A DNA stretch of 64,000 nt from UBA4782 sp034430215 (GCA_034430215.1 DAOUFE010000019.1:434001-498000), one strand, 5' to 3'; positions 25,155-34,296 are shown, counted from the first letter of the stretch. The notes: generated by a model not told the origin, from the letters alone. A program made the numbers and translations.

Positions 25155-26570
25155 ATGTCTATTTTAAAAAGAATTCAAAATGGGGAAAGTAGGCCTGTCA
25201 ATTCGACCACACCTGCACCAGCAACTCCACCTCAAACTCCTCACCAACCACAACAACCCACATTGCAGGCACGTCGTATAACAGCACCAACTTCCAACAT
25301 CGGTCAAGATACTTACCAGGATCTAAAGACACGCGTACAAAATAAACTGCTCGCTGGCTTGGATCCAAGCATGGATGTAACTAAAACTGCAGAAGTACGA
25401 ACCACAATCCAAGAGCTCTTTGAAACCATCCTCAATGAAGAAAACATCATCCTTACCCGTCCAGAAAGAGCCAGACTTTTTGAGCAAATTTCTGCTGAAA
25501 TTCTAGGTTTCGGCCCAATTCAACCTTTATTGGAAGATGACTCCATAACAGAAGTTATGGTGAACGGCGCAAAGAATATCTACATTGAACGCAAAGGTAA
25601 AATCTATCGCGTTCCTTTGAGCTTCGAATCAAATGCTCATGTAATGCGTATTATTGACCGGATTGTCGCACCTCTCGGTCGTCGTGTAGATGAATCCAGT
25701 CCTTATGTAGATGCTCGCTTACCAGATGGTTCTCGTGTAAATGTCATTATTCCCCCCATCTCATTGGTAGGGCCTGTTATTACCATTCGTAAATTTGCAA
25801 GAGATCCTATCACCGTAGATCAGCTTATCGAATTTGGCACGGCTACACCTGAATTAATTGAATTTCTCAAAGCATGTGTACAATCCCGTTTGAATATTGT
25901 AATTTCTGGTGGTACTGGTTCAGGAAAAACTACCCTGCTTAATATCCTTTCTAGCTTTATTCCTGCTGATGAGCGTATTGTCACTATAGAAAACGCAGCA
26001 GAATTACAGCTCCGCCAGGAACATGTAGTGACGCTTGAATCCCGTCCACCAAATATTGAAAATAAAGGGGAGATAACCATTCGTCAACTAGTGGTAAATG
26101 CCCTACGTATGCGTCCAGATCGGATCATCGTTGGTGAAATTCGTGATGAAGCAGCCATTGATATGCTTCAAGCGATGAATACCGGTCATGATGGATCTAT
26201 GACTACACTCCACTCCAATGGTCCTCGTGATACGCTGGCTCGTCTTGAGACCATGACATTGATGGCAGGCATGGACCTACCCGTGCGCGCGATCCGTGAA
26301 CAGGTGGCATCAGCAATTGACTTAATCGTTCATCAGGAACGTTTAAGAGACGGTACAAGGAAAATAGCAACTGTATCTGAAGTAGTAGGTATGGAAGGTG
26401 ACATCATTACGATGACCGATCTCTTTGTATTTGAACAAACTGGATTAGATAATGGACGCATTCTGGGTAGATTGCGTGCAACTGGATTGCGGCCAAAGTT
26501 TATGGAAAAAATTGAAGCATCAGGTATCTCGCTCCCGCCCAGCATTTTTGGAATAGGTGTAAGAAGATAA
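25155..26570 (+). CDS. tadA: TadA/CpaF secretion ATPase
   Basis: Hexameric traffic ATPase that powers Tad pilus extension. The 471-residue protein has a Pro/Gln-rich N-terminal arm, the CpaF N-terminal domain, Walker A SGGTGSGKTTLLN near residue 250, the ENAAELQL Asp-box-like segment, Walker B region RIIVGEIRDEAAIDML and the histidine box GHDGSMTTLHSN. It lies 25 bases after tadZ. Confidence 0.95.
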   Translation: MSILKRIQNGESRPVNSTTPAPATPPQTPHQPQQPTLQARRITAPTSNIGQDTYQDLKTRVQNKLLAGLDPSMDVTKTAEVRTTIQELFETILNEENIILTRPERARLFEQISAEILGFGPIQPLLEDDSITEVMVNGAKNIYIERKGKIYRVPLSFESNAHVMRIIDRIVAPLGRRVDESSPYVDARLPDGSRVNVIIPPISLVGPVITIRKFARDPITVDQLIEFGTATPELIEFLKACVQSRLNIVISGGTGSGKTTLLNILSSFIPADERIVTIENAAELQLRQEHVVTLESRPPNIENKGEITIRQLVVNALRMRPDRIIVGEIRDEAAIDMLQAMNTGHDGSMTTLHSNGPRDTLARLETMTLMAGMDLPVRAIREQVASAIDLIVHQERLRDGTRKIATVSEVVGMEGDIITMTDLFVFEQTGLDNGRILGRLRATGLRPKFMEKIEASGISLPPSIFGIGVRR

Positions 26571-26587
26571 GATAGAAGAGGTATTGA

Positions 26588-27556
26588 ATGAACCTCAACC
26601 CCATTCTCATTTTAGTCATCGGTGGTGGTTTAGCAATCATCTTACTGATCGTGGGCATCGCTGTATCAGTAAAACGCGATAAATCACTGGTAGATGAACG
26701 CTTGGGAAAATATGTAGAAAAAACACAGGTAGTCCCCGAAAAAAAGCAAACTACTTCAGTTGTAACCGAATGGATTGATCGTAAAGTAGAAGGTTCGACC
26801 ACCGGGGATAAGATCAGAAAGAATCTCGCCCGTGCTGACCTGAAAATGAAGACTGGCGAGTACATTGCACTCATAGTCATCTCTGTGATCTTGATGGCAT
26901 TTCTGGGGTACTTCATTGGTGGAAAATCCATCCTCGTTTTGCTTATTGGTGGAGTTGTTGGGGCTTTCTTACCAGGAATTTATGTGCGCAGCCAACAGAA
27001 GAAGCGATTGGTTCATTTTAATGACCAACTTGGCGATATGCTTAACTTAATGGTAAACGGTTTGCGTGCAGGGTACTCTACCATGCAGGCAATGGAATCC
27101 GTCAGTCGTGAATTACCAAGTCCAATTTGCGACGAATTCCGTCGGGTGGTTCAAGAAATGCAATTGGGTATTTCGATGGAGGTAGCATTAGATAATTTAC
27201 TCCGTCGCATCCCCAGTGATGACCTTGACCTGGTCATCAATGCAATAAATGTTCAGCGTGAAGTAGGTGGTAATCTTGCAGAAATTCTCGATACGATTTC
27301 TTATACTATTCGCGAAAGAGTTCGTATTAAGGGAGAGATTCGAGTTTTAACTACCCAGGTGATGTATTCTGGTAGATTTCTATCTTTCTTGCCTTTAATA
27401 GTTATAGCAATCCTATATTTGGTTAACCGACCATATTTACTGGAGTTTTTTGCTAAAGGCAGTGGAATCTGTGGCTACATTGCTTTAGGCCTTGCCGCAA
27501 TTCTTATTGTTTTCGGTTACCTCGCAATGAATAAATTGGCTGATATTGAGGTTTAG
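26588..27556 (+). CDS. tadB: TadB inner membrane platform protein
   Basis: One of two T2SF-type platform proteins on which the TadA ATPase acts. The 322-residue protein has an N-terminal membrane helix, a pair of helices around residues 98-135, the T2SF domain (QLGDMLNLMVNGLRAGYSTM ... EMQLGISMEVALDNLLRRI) and two C-terminal helices. It lies 17 bases after tadA and 19 bases before tadC. Confidence 0.92.
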   Translation: MNLNPILILVIGGGLAIILLIVGIAVSVKRDKSLVDERLGKYVEKTQVVPEKKQTTSVVTEWIDRKVEGSTTGDKIRKNLARADLKMKTGEYIALIVISVILMAFLGYFIGGKSILVLLIGGVVGAFLPGIYVRSQQKKRLVHFNDQLGDMLNLMVNGLRAGYSTMQAMESVSRELPSPICDEFRRVVQEMQLGISMEVALDNLLRRIPSDDLDLVINAINVQREVGGNLAEILDTISYTIRERVRIKGEIRVLTTQVMYSGRFLSFLPLIVIAILYLVNRPYLLEFFAKGSGICGYIALGLAAILIVFGYLAMNKLADIEV

Positions 27557-27575
27557 CTCCCCTTCGGAGGCTTGT

Positions 27576-28526
27576 ATGATTGGTGTAATAGTTATTCTTC
27601 TCATTATTCTTATTGGTGGTGGCGCATTAGTATATATTGGAATTCGTGCCCCCCAGAACAGCGAAGATAATCTAATACAAGAGCGTCTTGAAGAGTTTCT
27701 TCAAAAAGGCGAACAGGTAGACCTTGAAAAACTGGAAATGTCTCGTCCTTTTACAGAACGTGTACTATACCCAATCGCGAGAAAACTTGGTCAAGCAGCA
27801 GCGAAATTCACACCCCAAAATGCATTAAATTCCATCGCCACACAATTGGAAAGAGCAGGTAACCCCGGTCGTTTGGATCCTACTTTATTCCTGGCAATTC
27901 AATTCATCGCCCTAGTTTTCTTTGGTGGGGTCATTTTATTAGTATTTTCTGTTGGGCAGACAAAAATGCCATTCGGAAGAGTGTTTCTTTTCAGCCTTCT
28001 TTTTGGTGCGCTCGGCTTCTTCTTCCCTCGGTTATGGTTAACCAGTAAAATTAATCGTCGCCAAAAATCCATTCGAAGGGCACTTCCAGATGCATTGGAT
28101 CTTTTAACAATTTGTGTTGAGGCTGGTTTAGGTTTTGATGCAGCAATGCAGAAAGTAAGTGATAAATGGGAAACCGAGTTGTCACTCGCTTTTGCAAGAG
28201 TGATCAAAGAAGTTCAACTAGGAAAGCTAAGAAGGGATGCACTTCGTGATATGGCTGACAAAATTGGTATTCCTGAATTAACCAGTTTTGTCGCGGCGGT
28301 CATTCAGAGCGAGCAGCTTGGTGTCAGCCTGGCAAAAGTTCTTCGCATTCAATCAGATCAGATGCGTATCAAACGGCGCCAGCATGCAGAAGAGGAAGCA
28401 CATAAAGCTCCTGTAAAAATGCTGATTCCAATGGTACTTCTGATATTTCCTTCACTGATAATTGTATTGTTGACACCTGCCGCTCTTAGGCTGATGAATT
28501 CATCTTTAGCAAGTATGTTTAAATAA
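27576..28526 (+). CDS. tadC: TadC inner membrane platform protein
   Basis: Second T2SF-type platform protein of the Tad machine, 316 residues, with the same layout as TadB: N-terminal helix, a middle helix pair, the T2SF cytoplasmic domain (LPDALDLLTICVEAGLGFDA ... EVQLGKLRRDALRDMADKI) and C-terminal helices. The ATG is five bases after CGGAGG. No tadD, tadE, tadF, prepilin peptidase or secretin gene follows; instead comF comes next. Confidence 0.92.
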   Translation: MIGVIVILLIILIGGGALVYIGIRAPQNSEDNLIQERLEEFLQKGEQVDLEKLEMSRPFTERVLYPIARKLGQAAAKFTPQNALNSIATQLERAGNPGRLDPTLFLAIQFIALVFFGGVILLVFSVGQTKMPFGRVFLFSLLFGALGFFFPRLWLTSKINRRQKSIRRALPDALDLLTICVEAGLGFDAAMQKVSDKWETELSLAFARVIKEVQLGKLRRDALRDMADKIGIPELTSFVAAVIQSEQLGVSLAKVLRIQSDQMRIKRRQHAEEEAHKAPVKMLIPMVLLIFPSLIIVLLTPAALRLMNSSLASMFK

Positions 28527-28539
28527 AGAGAGACAAAAT

Positions 28540-29349
28540 ATGTTAAAACCGCTGGTGGGTAAAAAAATCCATCCAGCCTTCTTAGTTTATCACTACTTAT
28601 GGCAGGCAGTTGATTGGTTATTCCCCCCATACTGCGCAGGCTGCGGTTCATTTGGTAGTCGATGGTGCTCTTCTTGCGAAGAAAAAATTCAAACGATCAA
28701 ACCTCCGCTTTGTAGAATTTGTGGTCAGCCTTCCATTACCAAGGATATTTGTGATTCGTGTAAATCTTCTCCTCCATCTTTTACGGCGTTACAAGCAATT
28801 GGTGCGTATACAGGACCTTTCAGAAAAGCGATTTTACAATTAAAGTTTAGAAATAATCTTGGATTAGGTGAAGTTTTTGCACTAAAGCTCGCACGTCGTA
28901 TAATAAGAGTAGATTGGCATCCTGATTTAGTGGTAGCGGTACCATTGAGCAAACAACATCAAAAAACCAGAGGTTTCAATCAGGCTGAATTATTGGCTAA
29001 ACCTCTCTCCTGGTTAATTAATGTTCAATATGCATCCGATGCAATCACGCGTATAAAGCCTACCTCTTTTCAGGTAGGCTTAACAGCACATCAAAGGAAA
29101 TCGAATGTAAGAGACGCATTTTTAGCAGAGGCTGAATTGGTGTCTGGTAAATCGATCCTTCTTGTTGATGATATCGCCACTACATGTTCTACAATGGATT
29201 CATGCAGTAAAGCCCTGTTAGAAGCAGGAGCAAAGCAAGTGTATGCCATTTGCCTTGCAAGAGCTGTACTTGATCAGGATACTTCTTTAGATACATCTTC
29301 CCTGGAGATGGATTCTCCTCTCCAATATTCATCTTTTTTAGGAGGCTAA
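28540..29349 (+). CDS. comF: ComF family phosphoribosyltransferase-like protein
   Basis: A 269-residue ComF protein, required for DNA uptake in competent bacteria. The N-terminal zinc domain has paired cysteines (CAGCGSFGSRWCSSC, CRICG, CDSC), and the C-terminal half is a type I phosphoribosyltransferase fold with the PRPP motif LLVDDIATTCSTM. It starts 14 bases after the tadC stop and so is probably cotranscribed with the pilus genes. hpf follows one base after its stop. Confidence 0.92.
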   Translation: MLKPLVGKKIHPAFLVYHYLWQAVDWLFPPYCAGCGSFGSRWCSSCEEKIQTIKPPLCRICGQPSITKDICDSCKSSPPSFTALQAIGAYTGPFRKAILQLKFRNNLGLGEVFALKLARRIIRVDWHPDLVVAVPLSKQHQKTRGFNQAELLAKPLSWLINVQYASDAITRIKPTSFQVGLTAHQRKSNVRDAFLAEAELVSGKSILLVDDIATTCSTMDSCSKALLEAGAKQVYAICLARAVLDQDTSLDTSSLEMDSPLQYSSFLGG

Positions 29350-29350
29350 A

Positions 29351-29917
29351 ATGACTCTCAAAGTTGACGTTTATACCCGTAATTTAGAATTGACTGACCA
29401 AATAAATGAGTATGTGAATAAGAAAGTCTCCAAACTTGATAGGTTCTTGAATAACATAGATGAAACGAGGGTTGATTTAGGTTTTTCGAAATCAGCCAGA
29501 AGTGCGAATGATCGATATTCCGCACAAATAACCATTCGTGGTCGCGGTTTCATCTTACGAACGGAGGAAAGAGCAGACGATATTTTTGAAGCTGTCGACG
29601 AATCGCTAGATAAAATCGAGCGTCAAATTGAAAGATATAAAGGGAAGCATGCCCGTGGTCGCGGCGATGGTACCCCTGCTTCACAGGTTGTTGAACAACC
29701 AGTATCTGCTGAAGAGGAAGGTACCGAAGAACCTGTTATCGTTCGTCGTAAAACATTTACCTTGGTTCCAATGGATGAACATGAAGCATTGGAACAAATG
29801 GCATTGCTGGGTCATGAAAACTTTTTTGTCTTTTATAATGCTAATACAAACAAGATCAACATTCTTTATCGTCGCCTGGATGGAACATATGGTTTAATCG
29901 AACCTTCCATTGGTTAA
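29351..29917 (+). CDS. hpf: Long-form ribosome hibernation promoting factor
   Basis: Binds the 30S subunit and drives 100S dimer formation in resting cells. The 188-residue length and two-domain layout (S30AE domain in residues 1-100, C-terminal dimerisation domain from TFTLVPMDEHEALEQMALLG onward) define the long HPF type. AGGAGG lies inside the end of comF, six bases before the ATG. A strong hairpin follows the gene. Confidence 0.95.
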   Translation: MTLKVDVYTRNLELTDQINEYVNKKVSKLDRFLNNIDETRVDLGFSKSARSANDRYSAQITIRGRGFILRTEERADDIFEAVDESLDKIERQIERYKGKHARGRGDGTPASQVVEQPVSAEEEGTEEPVIVRRKTFTLVPMDEHEALEQMALLGHENFFVFYNANTNKINILYRRLDGTYGLIEPSIG

Positions 29918-29941
29918 TTACGAAACATGTGTCCTTCACTC

Positions 29942-29967
29942 GAACAGGCTGCATCAGCAGCCTGTTC
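29942..29967 (+). terminator. Terminator after hpf
   Basis: GAACAGGCTGC and GCAGCCTGTTC form a perfect 11-pair stem with an ATCA loop, followed by ATTATTT. Confidence 0.75.
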
Positions 29968-30000
29968 ATTATTTCTAATCATAAACAACTTAATGGAATA

Positions 30001-30036
30001 AAAAAATGGACTTTCGTATCGATAAAACCATTTTTT
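30001..30036 (+). terminator. A/T-flanked hairpin upstream of efp
   Basis: AAAAAATGG and CCATTTTTT are inverted copies 18 bases apart, ending in a T-run. It may be a second terminator behind hpf; the right arm ends two bases before the efp -35. Confidence 0.45.
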
Positions 30037-30038
30037 CC

Positions 30039-30067
30039 TTGCAGCAACATACTTGCTGGACTATAAT
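30039..30067 (+). promoter_or_regulatory. Promoter of efp with an inverted repeat in the spacer
   Basis: TTGCAG (30039-30044), 17 bases, TATAAT (30062-30067). The spacer and -35 hold CAGCAA-CATAC-TTGCTG (30042-30058), an inverted repeat well placed for an operator. Confidence 0.65.
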
Positions 30068-30100
30068 GGGACGTTGCAATTTTTTAAAAAAGGATAGTAT

Positions 30101-30664
30101 ATGATTGACGTTAATGATCTTCGCAAAGGCGTTACATTTGAACTCGATAACAACCTGTATCGTGTTTTGGAATACAGCCATAATAAGCCAGGACGTGGCA
30201 ATGCCACCATCCGTATTAAAGCCCGAGATTTACGCAGCGGAACTACACTGGAAAAAACTTTCCAATCTGGTGATAGAGTACAGGATGTACGTTTAGACCA
30301 TCGCATGAGCTCTTATCTCTATAACGATGGTGACTTCTATTATTTTATGGATACCGAAACTTTCGAGCAGACTACTGTTCGTAAAGATACTATTCAAGAG
30401 TATGTTGGTTTGCTGAAAGAAAACATGGAAGTCAAGCTTACCTTCTTCCAATCAGAAGTAGTCGACATGGAACTTCCAACAACGGTTGATATGGAAGTTA
30501 TTGAAGCAGAAACCGCTGTCAAAGGCGATACAGCAACTGGTGTGACAAAAAAGGTAAAAGTCGAAACTGGTTTGGAAGTAATGACACCCTACTTTGTCGT
30601 AACAGGAGATATCATCCGTATTGATACACGTACGGGTGGTTATGTTACCCGTGTAAATGGGTAA
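30101..30664 (+). CDS. efp: Elongation factor P
   Basis: Relieves ribosome stalling at polyproline runs. The 187-residue protein has the KOW-like N-terminal domain and two OB domains, ending in DIIRIDTRTGGYVTRV. The tip residue that is modified in many species is arginine here (Arg32 in KPGRGN) rather than lysine, as in the arginine-type EF-P. No EarP or EpmA/B-type modification gene is in the window. AAGGA precedes the ATG. The gene is monocistronic, with its own promoter and a terminator. Confidence 0.96.
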   Translation: MIDVNDLRKGVTFELDNNLYRVLEYSHNKPGRGNATIRIKARDLRSGTTLEKTFQSGDRVQDVRLDHRMSSYLYNDGDFYYFMDTETFEQTTVRKDTIQEYVGLLKENMEVKLTFFQSEVVDMELPTTVDMEVIEAETAVKGDTATGVTKKVKVETGLEVMTPYFVVTGDIIRIDTRTGGYVTRVNG

Positions 30665-30683
30665 AGGTATACTACTATTTCGC

Positions 30684-30709
30684 GTTATCCCCCTGTGGGG
30701 ATAACCTTT
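30684..30709 (+). terminator. Terminator after efp
   Basis: GTTATCCCC and GGGGATAAC form a nine-pair stem with a CTGT loop and are followed by CTTTT. Confidence 0.85.
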
Positions 30710-30726
30710 TATTCGGGAGTATATCT

Positions 30727-31074
30727 ATGCGCACGCCTTACGGCACAGAGTGCCCCTTCTTTTTTGGTGAATATCATCGTGGACGCGACCAAAATCGATG
30801 TGACTTGATTGGCAACGCTTCACCTCCACGAAATTGGACACCAACTCTCTGTAAATCATGTCAGGTTCCAACAATCTTACGTGCGAATGGATGCACACAT
30901 ATGCATCTTTCAGCAGAGGTTAAACCTGGCATTTTTCGTTTGGGGAAATCGGTTAAAGTTACTGCTTACTGTACCAGATCTCACCAGGATGTGAAAGAAC
31001 CTCATGTAGGTTGCGGGCAGTGTCACAAATCGATTGATTTTCAAATTGAGGATCCTTCTGGAGATATCGGGTGA
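30727..31074 (+). CDS. Uncharacterised protein with eight cysteines
   Basis: A 115-residue soluble protein that I do not recognise. It has eight cysteines (Cys9, 25, 42, 45, 56, 82, 96, 99), including C-x2-C at 42-45 and at 96-99, and several histidines, some next to cysteines (for example GCGQCH). This pattern fits a zinc or Fe-S binding protein. No signal peptide is seen. Its TGA stop overlaps the GTG start of the HAD-DinB gene (GTGA), so the two are translationally coupled. Confidence 0.75.
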   Translation: MRTPYGTECPFFFGEYHRGRDQNRCDLIGNASPPRNWTPTLCKSCQVPTILRANGCTHMHLSAEVKPGIFRLGKSVKVTAYCTRSHQDVKEPHVGCGQCHKSIDFQIEDPSGDIG

Positions 31075-32285
31075 AAATTACTGTTCTTATTGATCTTGAC
31101 GACACACTGCTTTACACCGAAGAAACATTTTTCCCCACTTATATCAAATCACTTGCGCAAAAAATTGGCAGAGTTGATCCGGATTTATTTACCCATGAAA
31201 TGAAGGTCATCACTGAACGCATGCTGGCGAAAGATTCGCCTGCCCTTACACTGGAACAAACTTTTAATGCTTATTTTTATGATGCAATTAATATACCTCG
31301 CAGTGAAATTATTAATATTCTGGATGATTATTACAAAAATGATTATGGTCAGCTTCAAAGATTAACGAAACAACTACCAGAATCAAAAACCCTTATTGAA
31401 ACTGCATTTTCGCTGGGTCACCAGGTAGCTATTGCAACAAATCCTTTCTTTCCACGCGTTGCGACAATACAGCGCCTATCCTGGGCTGGAATTCCCATGG
31501 AGAATTATCCTTTTAGCATTGTTTCAACCTATGAGGATTTCCATTTTGCAAAACCCAACCCATCTTATTTTGTTGAATTACTTGCTCAACTAGGGTGGCC
31601 TTCTGCTCCAGCAGTTATGATTGGCAATCATATAGGACAAGATATTCTTTCTGCGGAGTCGCTTGGCTTTCCTACATTTTTCATTCAAAGCACTGGTGGC
31701 AAAAGAAATACTGCTTCACATACCTTAAGTAGTTCAGGGAAGGTATCTGAAGCAATTCCCTGGTTGAAAAGGATCAGTGGAGAGGAATTCTCTAATGACT
31801 TTTCCACCGTGCCTGCAATGCTGAACGTGATGAAATCCACCCCTGCTGCTTTGGAAACACTTACAAAGGGTGTACCATTTCAGGAATGGAGTCTACGACC
31901 AGAGGAAAATAACTATTCATTAAACGAATTATGTTGCTATTTTCGTGATCGAGATCAAGAAGTCTATTTACCTGGAATTCAACGAGTGATCACTGAAGCA
32001 TATAATAATTTTCCCAATATTGAAACAGAAAATTGGCCCGATGAAATGGGTTATATACATCAGAATGGTCAGCTCGCATTGCAGGATTTTTTTAATTCAC
32101 GAGTTCAGATAATTAATTTATTATCAACATTGCCTGATTCAACCTGGCAAAATCAAACCAATTCAGAAAAATATGGGATGATCACATTACAAGAATTGAT
32201 CTATAAAATTATTCTTCATGATCAAGAATTGATTCGTCAGGTTAAAAAAGGGGTTGAAAAGCTAAATCGTATCAATAAATCCTAA
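31071..32285 (+). CDS. HAD-like hydrolase fused to a DinB-like domain
   Basis: A 404-residue two-domain protein. Residues 1-220 are a HAD phosphatase: motif I LIDLDDTLL (Asp8, Asp10), motif II ATNPFF, motif III lysine in FAKPNP and motif IV IGNHIGQDIL. Residues about 255-400 resemble the DinB/YfiT four-helix family (FQEWSLRPEENNYSLNELCC ... TLQELIYKIILHDQELIRQV). DinB-like proteins bind a metal and often act as thiol-dependent transferases. GTG is the start because it overlaps the upstream stop. The substrate is unknown; the DinB assignment is by pattern and less sure than HAD. Confidence 0.72.
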   Translation: MKITVLIDLDDTLLYTEETFFPTYIKSLAQKIGRVDPDLFTHEMKVITERMLAKDSPALTLEQTFNAYFYDAINIPRSEIINILDDYYKNDYGQLQRLTKQLPESKTLIETAFSLGHQVAIATNPFFPRVATIQRLSWAGIPMENYPFSIVSTYEDFHFAKPNPSYFVELLAQLGWPSAPAVMIGNHIGQDILSAESLGFPTFFIQSTGGKRNTASHTLSSSGKVSEAIPWLKRISGEEFSNDFSTVPAMLNVMKSTPAALETLTKGVPFQEWSLRPEENNYSLNELCCYFRDRDQEVYLPGIQRVITEAYNNFPNIETENWPDEMGYIHQNGQLALQDFFNSRVQIINLLSTLPDSTWQNQTNSEKYGMITLQELIYKIILHDQELIRQVKKGVEKLNRINKS

Positions 32286-32354
32286 ATTGTATAAGAATTA
32301 TCTTAATATTAATAAAACTTACTTGTTTTTATGCTACCAGTCATATGGATAGCT

Positions 32355-32363
32355 TGGTATAAT
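32355..32363 (+). promoter_or_regulatory. Extended -10 promoter of ftsH
   Basis: TGGTATAAT is a TGn-extended perfect -10, about 47 bases before the ftsH start. No convincing -35 is seen. GTTCTA and TAGAAC in the leader could pair to form a small hairpin before the ribosome binding site. Confidence 0.55.
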
Positions 32364-32410
32364 CTGTCATAGAGTTCTATCGGTTTAGTTGGTAGAACCT
32401 GGAGGAATCA

Positions 32411-34279
32411 GTGAACCAAAGAAATCAATCATATCTTATCTACCTGCTATTGTTCATCGCCATCGTTGCCTTGCTGGTATATAACTATGGTTCATCAAAC
32501 AATAGTACGAAAGCACTATCAATTAATGAGGTAGCACAAGGTATAAAAAATGGTGAAATTACCCGCATTGTAGAAAATGATAATCGGTTAACCATTTATT
32601 ATGCAACTGAAGGCAACCAGGGTACTTCCACGAAAGAAAGCAATGCAACATTAATAGAACAGCTTATTCAATTAGGAGTAACTTCTGAAGAGCTTCAGCC
32701 CGATAAAATTAGTATCGAGATCAAAGCTCCAAGCCCTGTGATGGGTGTGCTTACTACTCTGGGGTATATCCTTCCTTTTATCATCCTGGGTGCAGCTTTC
32801 TTCTTCATCATGCGTCAAGCACAGGGCAGTAATAATGCAGCCATGTCGTTCGGAAAATCGCGGGCTCGAATGTTTCGTGGCGATCAACCTACAGTGACAT
32901 TTGAAGATGTCGCGGGGGTCGATGAAGCGAAAGAAGAGTTACGCGAAGTTGTTGAATTTTTGCGAGAGCCTCAAAAGTTTATTTCACTTGGTGCTCGCAT
33001 TCCTAAAGGCGTTCTGGTCGTCGGCCCTCCCGGAACGGGTAAGACACTGCTGGCAAAAGCAGTCTCTGGCGAAGCAGGAGTCCCCTTCTTCTCAATCTCC
33101 GGATCAGAATTTGTTGAAATGTTTGTCGGTGTTGGAGCTAGCCGTGTTCGTGATCTGTTTGATCAGGCAAAAAAGAATTCACCATGTATCGTTTTTGTGG
33201 ATGAAATAGATGCCGTTGGACGTCAACGTGGTGCTGGTTTAGGTGGTAGTCATGATGAGCGTGAACAGACCTTGAACCAGATGTTGGTGGAAATGGATGG
33301 TTTCGATACAGATACGAATATCATCATCATGGCAGCTACCAACCGTCCTGATATTCTTGACCCTGCTTTACTTCGTCCCGGTCGTTTCGATCGTCGTGTA
33401 GTTCTGGATAGACCTGATGTGCGAGGTCGCGAAGCCATTCTAAAAGTTCATGTCAAGGGGAAACCACTCGATCCAGCGGTCGATTTAGCCCTACTGGCAA
33501 AAGGTACACCAGGTTTTGTAGGTGCAGATCTTGAAAACCTTGTTAATGAAGCAGCAATTCTTGCAGCTCGAAGGAATAAGCGGGCAATCTCACAGACAGA
33601 ATTCGAAGAAGCTGTTGAACGAGTTATTGCTGGACCAGAACGCAAGAGCCGTCTCATCAGCCAGGAAGAAAAACTCATTATTGCATATCATGAAGCTGGT
33701 CATGCTGTAGTAATGAATGCATTACCTGAAGCTGATCCTGTGCAAAAGGTAACGATTGTCGCCCGTGGTATGGCAGCTGGTTACACAATAGCTTTACCAA
33801 AAGAAGATCGTACACTAACTGGTCGCAAGAAATTAATTGCAGAAATGGTTGGTCTTTTAGGCGGACGATCTGCTGAGGCTATGGTTTTTGACGATATTAC
33901 ATCTGGCGCTGCAAATGATATAGAACGTGTAACCCAATTGGCAAGAACCATCGTGACCAGGCTTGGTATGAGCGAAGAACTTGGTCCAATGGTATATGGT
34001 CAGAAAGAGGAACTTATCTTCCTGGGTCGTGAAATTTCTGAACAACGGGATTATTCGGAGGCTGTAGCTGAAAAGATCGATCAAGAAGTTCGCAAGTTGG
34101 TACATGAAGCATATCAGCAAGCAACGGATATCCTCACAAAATACCGTGATAAATTGGATGCGGTCGCTAAGAAATTAATGGAAGTCGAAACGATCAATAA
34201 AGAAGATTTCGAAGCGATCTTCCCGCCACCATTCCCCAAGAAAAGCGGTACACCGGTATTGGTGAATGGGATATCATAA
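32411..34279 (+). CDS. ftsH: ATP-dependent zinc metalloprotease FtsH
   Basis: Membrane-anchored AAA+ protease that degrades misfolded membrane proteins and short-lived regulators. The 622-residue protein has two membrane helices (about residues 8-27 and 113-135) around a small external domain, the AAA domain with Walker A GPPGTGKT (near 206), Walker B IVFVDEIDAVG and the ATNRPDILDPALLRPGRFDR second region, and the zinc site HEAGH near residue 428. Translation starts at GTG, ten bases after GGAGGA. A T-rich terminator follows. Confidence 0.97.
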   Translation: MNQRNQSYLIYLLLFIAIVALLVYNYGSSNNSTKALSINEVAQGIKNGEITRIVENDNRLTIYYATEGNQGTSTKESNATLIEQLIQLGVTSEELQPDKISIEIKAPSPVMGVLTTLGYILPFIILGAAFFFIMRQAQGSNNAAMSFGKSRARMFRGDQPTVTFEDVAGVDEAKEELREVVEFLREPQKFISLGARIPKGVLVVGPPGTGKTLLAKAVSGEAGVPFFSISGSEFVEMFVGVGASRVRDLFDQAKKNSPCIVFVDEIDAVGRQRGAGLGGSHDEREQTLNQMLVEMDGFDTDTNIIIMAATNRPDILDPALLRPGRFDRRVVLDRPDVRGREAILKVHVKGKPLDPAVDLALLAKGTPGFVGADLENLVNEAAILAARRNKRAISQTEFEEAVERVIAGPERKSRLISQEEKLIIAYHEAGHAVVMNALPEADPVQKVTIVARGMAAGYTIALPKEDRTLTGRKKLIAEMVGLLGGRSAEAMVFDDITSGAANDIERVTQLARTIVTRLGMSEELGPMVYGQKEELIFLGREISEQRDYSEAVAEKIDQEVRKLVHEAYQQATDILTKYRDKLDAVAKKLMEVETINKEDFEAIFPPPFPKKSGTPVLVNGIS

Positions 34280-34296
34280 GCACATTTGAAAAAGTA

